A DNA stretch of 64,000 bases from Leeuwenhoekiella nanhaiensis. GTDB taxonomy: Bacteria; Bacteroidota; Bacteroidia; Flavobacteriales; Flavobacteriaceae. How positions within the stretch are numbered: the stretch's first letter is position 1; every line of letters begins with the position of its first letter. The stretch spans positions 62,001 through 126,000 of the forward strand of contig NZ_KZ319290.1 of NCBI RefSeq assembly GCF_002744755.1, given 5' to 3'. Shown in pieces: positions 62,298 through 64,000 of this stretch. The position numbers were made by a program, and so were the translations under genes. Below the pieces are notes generated by a model. It was not told the DNA's origin. It searched no databases and saw nothing but the letters and a program-made list of their open reading frames with translations.

Positions 62298-62413
62298 ATA
62301 ATGGTGAATAGGGTGTTTGATGGGCAATGCTCAGGAATACTAAAGCCTGAGGTCTGCCTCGAATTTAAAAATTTAGTTCTTACGACTACTTTAAGGGTGT
62401 CGCCCAAGGTAGT

Positions 62414-63937
62414 TTATTTTTTAATCATTTTGTTTAAAATCCCCAGAACCCCCCGTATGACAGTGGCACTGGTGAGTACTTTTATAATAGCTTTTTCAGT
62501 TGTATTGCTACTAGAACGACTGCTGCTGCGCTTAACTGTTGCACGCTCTTCTTTAGCTTTTTCTTTAGCCTCCTCCGTTTCCGCCTTTTTTATCTTGGCA
62601 TTAAGGATTTCATATGCGCTCTCACGATCGATATTGTCGTTGTATTTCGGTATTAAAGCCGACTTTCTGTTGATTTGTTCAATTTCAGACTGACTTAGAA
62701 TATCCATTCGCGACATAGGTGCGCGCATCATAGTAGCCGCAAGCGGTGTGGGGCGTCCTTTTTCATCAAGTGCAGAAACCAGAGCTTCTCCGGTTCCCAG
62801 AGAAGTGAGCACTTCGGTGGTGTCGTAATATTCAGAAATAGGGTAGTTTTCGGCGGTGAGCATAATTGCTTTTCGGTCTTTTGCGGTAAAAGCGCGAAGG
62901 GCGTGCTGAATCTTTAAGCCTAACTGACTTAACACACCGTCAGGAACATCGGTAGGATTTTGAGTTACAAAATACAAACCAACCCCTTTAGAGCGGATGA
63001 GTTTTACAATGCTTTCAATTTGATTGTGCAAAGCTTTAGAAGCTTCCTGAAATATGAGGTGTGCTTCATCAATAAAGATGACCAGTTCGGGCTGATCGCT
63101 GTCTCCCTGCTCCGGGAACGTACTGTAAATTTCAGCCAGTAAACTCAGCATAAAAGTCGAAAACAGCTTCGGGCGATCCTGAATATCGGTAAGCCGAATG
63201 ATGTTGATCTTTCCTCTTCCGTTTTCGTCCAGACGCATAAGGTCATTTACTTCAAAAGACTTTTCACCAAAAAAGATATCGGCGCCCTGTTGTTCAAGCT
63301 GAACAATTTTTCGCAGAATAGAACCCGCCGAAGAGGTTGAAATACGCCCGTACAATTCCTGAATCTCCTCGCTGCCTTCATCGGTTGCATATTGCAACAC
63401 CTTTTTAAAATCATTAAGGTCCAAAAGTGGCAAACTCTTGTCGTCGCAATATTTAAAAAGGATGGCAATAATACCGGCTTGAGCATCTGAAGCATCCAGA
63501 ATACGCGAAAATAACACGGGGCCAAATTCACTCACCGTTGCCCGAAGTCGCACCCCATTTTGTTCTGAAAGGGTCAAAAGCTCTACGGGAAAATCTTTGG
63601 CTTCAAACGGAAGGCCTATTTTCTCGTGCCGCTCGTCAATTTTTGGATGTCCGGGGCTTGCTTTGGCGATTCCGCTTAAGTCCCCTTTCATATCCATCAG
63701 CAGTACGGGTACTCCTTTTTCTGAAAGGTTTTCGGCCAGTACCTGAAGGGTTTTTGTTTTTCCGGTACCGGTAGCTCCTGCGATTAAACCATGGCGATTC
63801 ATGGTTTTTAAGGGAATTTTGACGTGTGCGCCGGTAATGGTCTGCCCGTTAAGCATGGCAGCACCTACAGCAATTGACTCTCCCTTAAAGGTATTGCCTG
63901 CAATGATGTGTTCTTTAAAAGCTTCCGTTTGATCCAT
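62414..63937 (-). CDS. HerA-like ATPase, DUF853 family
   Basis: 507 residues. P-loop in GLIAGATGTGKTKTLQVLAE (about 50-69), MDMKGDLSGIAKASPG, Walker B in ELVIFIDEAHLIFQEA, and an arginine-finger-like segment near FVTQNPTDVPDGVLSQLGLK. The C-terminus is a charged coiled-coil (ILNAKIKKAETEEAKEKAKE) followed by a basic hydrophobic end (VIRGVLGILNKMIKK). Related to bipolar DNA-translocating helicases of the FtsK-HerA superfamily; the cellular role of DUF853 proteins is not established. The 63 bases upstream to the window edge contain no gene. Confidence 0.92.
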   Translation of the reverse strand: MDQTEAFKEHIIAGNTFKGESIAVGAAMLNGQTITGAHVKIPLKTMNRHGLIAGATGTGKTKTLQVLAENLSEKGVPVLLMDMKGDLSGIAKASPGHPKIDERHEKIGLPFEAKDFPVELLTLSEQNGVRLRATVSEFGPVLFSRILDASDAQAGIIAILFKYCDDKSLPLLDLNDFKKVLQYATDEGSEEIQELYGRISTSSAGSILRKIVQLEQQGADIFFGEKSFEVNDLMRLDENGRGKINIIRLTDIQDRPKLFSTFMLSLLAEIYSTFPEQGDSDQPELVIFIDEAHLIFQEASKALHNQIESIVKLIRSKGVGLYFVTQNPTDVPDGVLSQLGLKIQHALRAFTAKDRKAIMLTAENYPISEYYDTTEVLTSLGTGEALVSALDEKGRPTPLAATMMRAPMSRMDILSQSEIEQINRKSALIPKYNDNIDRESAYEILNAKIKKAETEEAKEKAKEERATVKRSSSRSSSNTTEKAIIKVLTSATVIRGVLGILNKMIKK

Positions 63938-64000
63938 CGCTTAGATTTTGGTTTAAAAATAAGGATAAGATTGATATTACAAGCGGTCCGCTAAAATTAC

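Overview
The window looks like a chromosomal piece of a marine member of the Flavobacteriia (Bacteroidota). The evidence is two SusC/SusD pairs, FecI/FecR/TonB-receptor regulation, promoters of the TTTG-N19-TAnnTTTG type, A-rich start regions with little Shine-Dalgarno signal, a green-type proteorhodopsin next to a Blh retinal-forming dioxygenase, and a str-S10-spc-alpha operon without tuf, adk or map. No rRNA, tRNA, CRISPR array, transposase or phage gene was found.

Region 1 (1-16.8 kb, all minus strand) is a nutrient-uptake block. One locus is susC2-susD2-lipoprotein, followed by a terminator, a very large VCBS/FG-GAP repeat lipoprotein and a secreted protein of unknown function. Downstream of a 755-base non-coding gap lies a second pair, susC1-susD1, with susD1 cut by the window edge. 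An Omp85-type outer-membrane protein stands upstream of susC2.

Region 2 (16.9-34.2 kb, plus strand) is the ribosomal super-operon from rpsL to rplQ, with fusA, secY, infA and rpoA. A textbook Bacteroidetes promoter lies in front of rpsL. The only large interruption is a 226-base gap between rpsJ and rplC, which holds three hairpins, one terminator-like. rpmD and rpmJ are short genes annotated here from the nucleotide sequence.

Region 3 (34.2-44.4 kb) is housekeeping and nitrogen metabolism: carA, eno and gltA, each followed by a hairpin terminator. Before gltA is a structured non-coding region with a duplicated 19-base segment and two terminators. Then come two guanidino-group hydrolases (a DDAH-like protein and CtlX), a BCCT transporter and a DUF2867 SDR on the opposite strand, and two small proteins of unknown function.

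Region 4 (44.5-53.4 kb) carries argS, then a complete fecI-fecR-TonB receptor unit on the minus strand and a divergent acidic lipoprotein on the plus strand. An identical two-part motif with identical spacing lies before both fecR and the lipoprotein gene, which links them into one likely ECF regulon. Proteorhodopsin and blh follow, divergently transcribed from a region with a perfect 11-bp inverted repeat.

Region 5 (53.4-64 kb) holds ffh, a small four-helix-bundle (IVS/S23-type) gene framed by heptamer repeats and a near-perfect inverted repeat, and folD. On the minus strand are a PpgK-type glucokinase, a VOC/AI-2E/DCC gene string, a Rho-N small protein, rluF, an alpha/beta hydrolase, a small membrane protein, a cupin, a lipoprotein and a HerA-like ATPase. 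The best candidates for undescribed biology are the pre-gltA RNA element, the fecR/lipoprotein promoter pair with its two-module lipoprotein, the four-helix-bundle cassette, and the rhodopsin operator.
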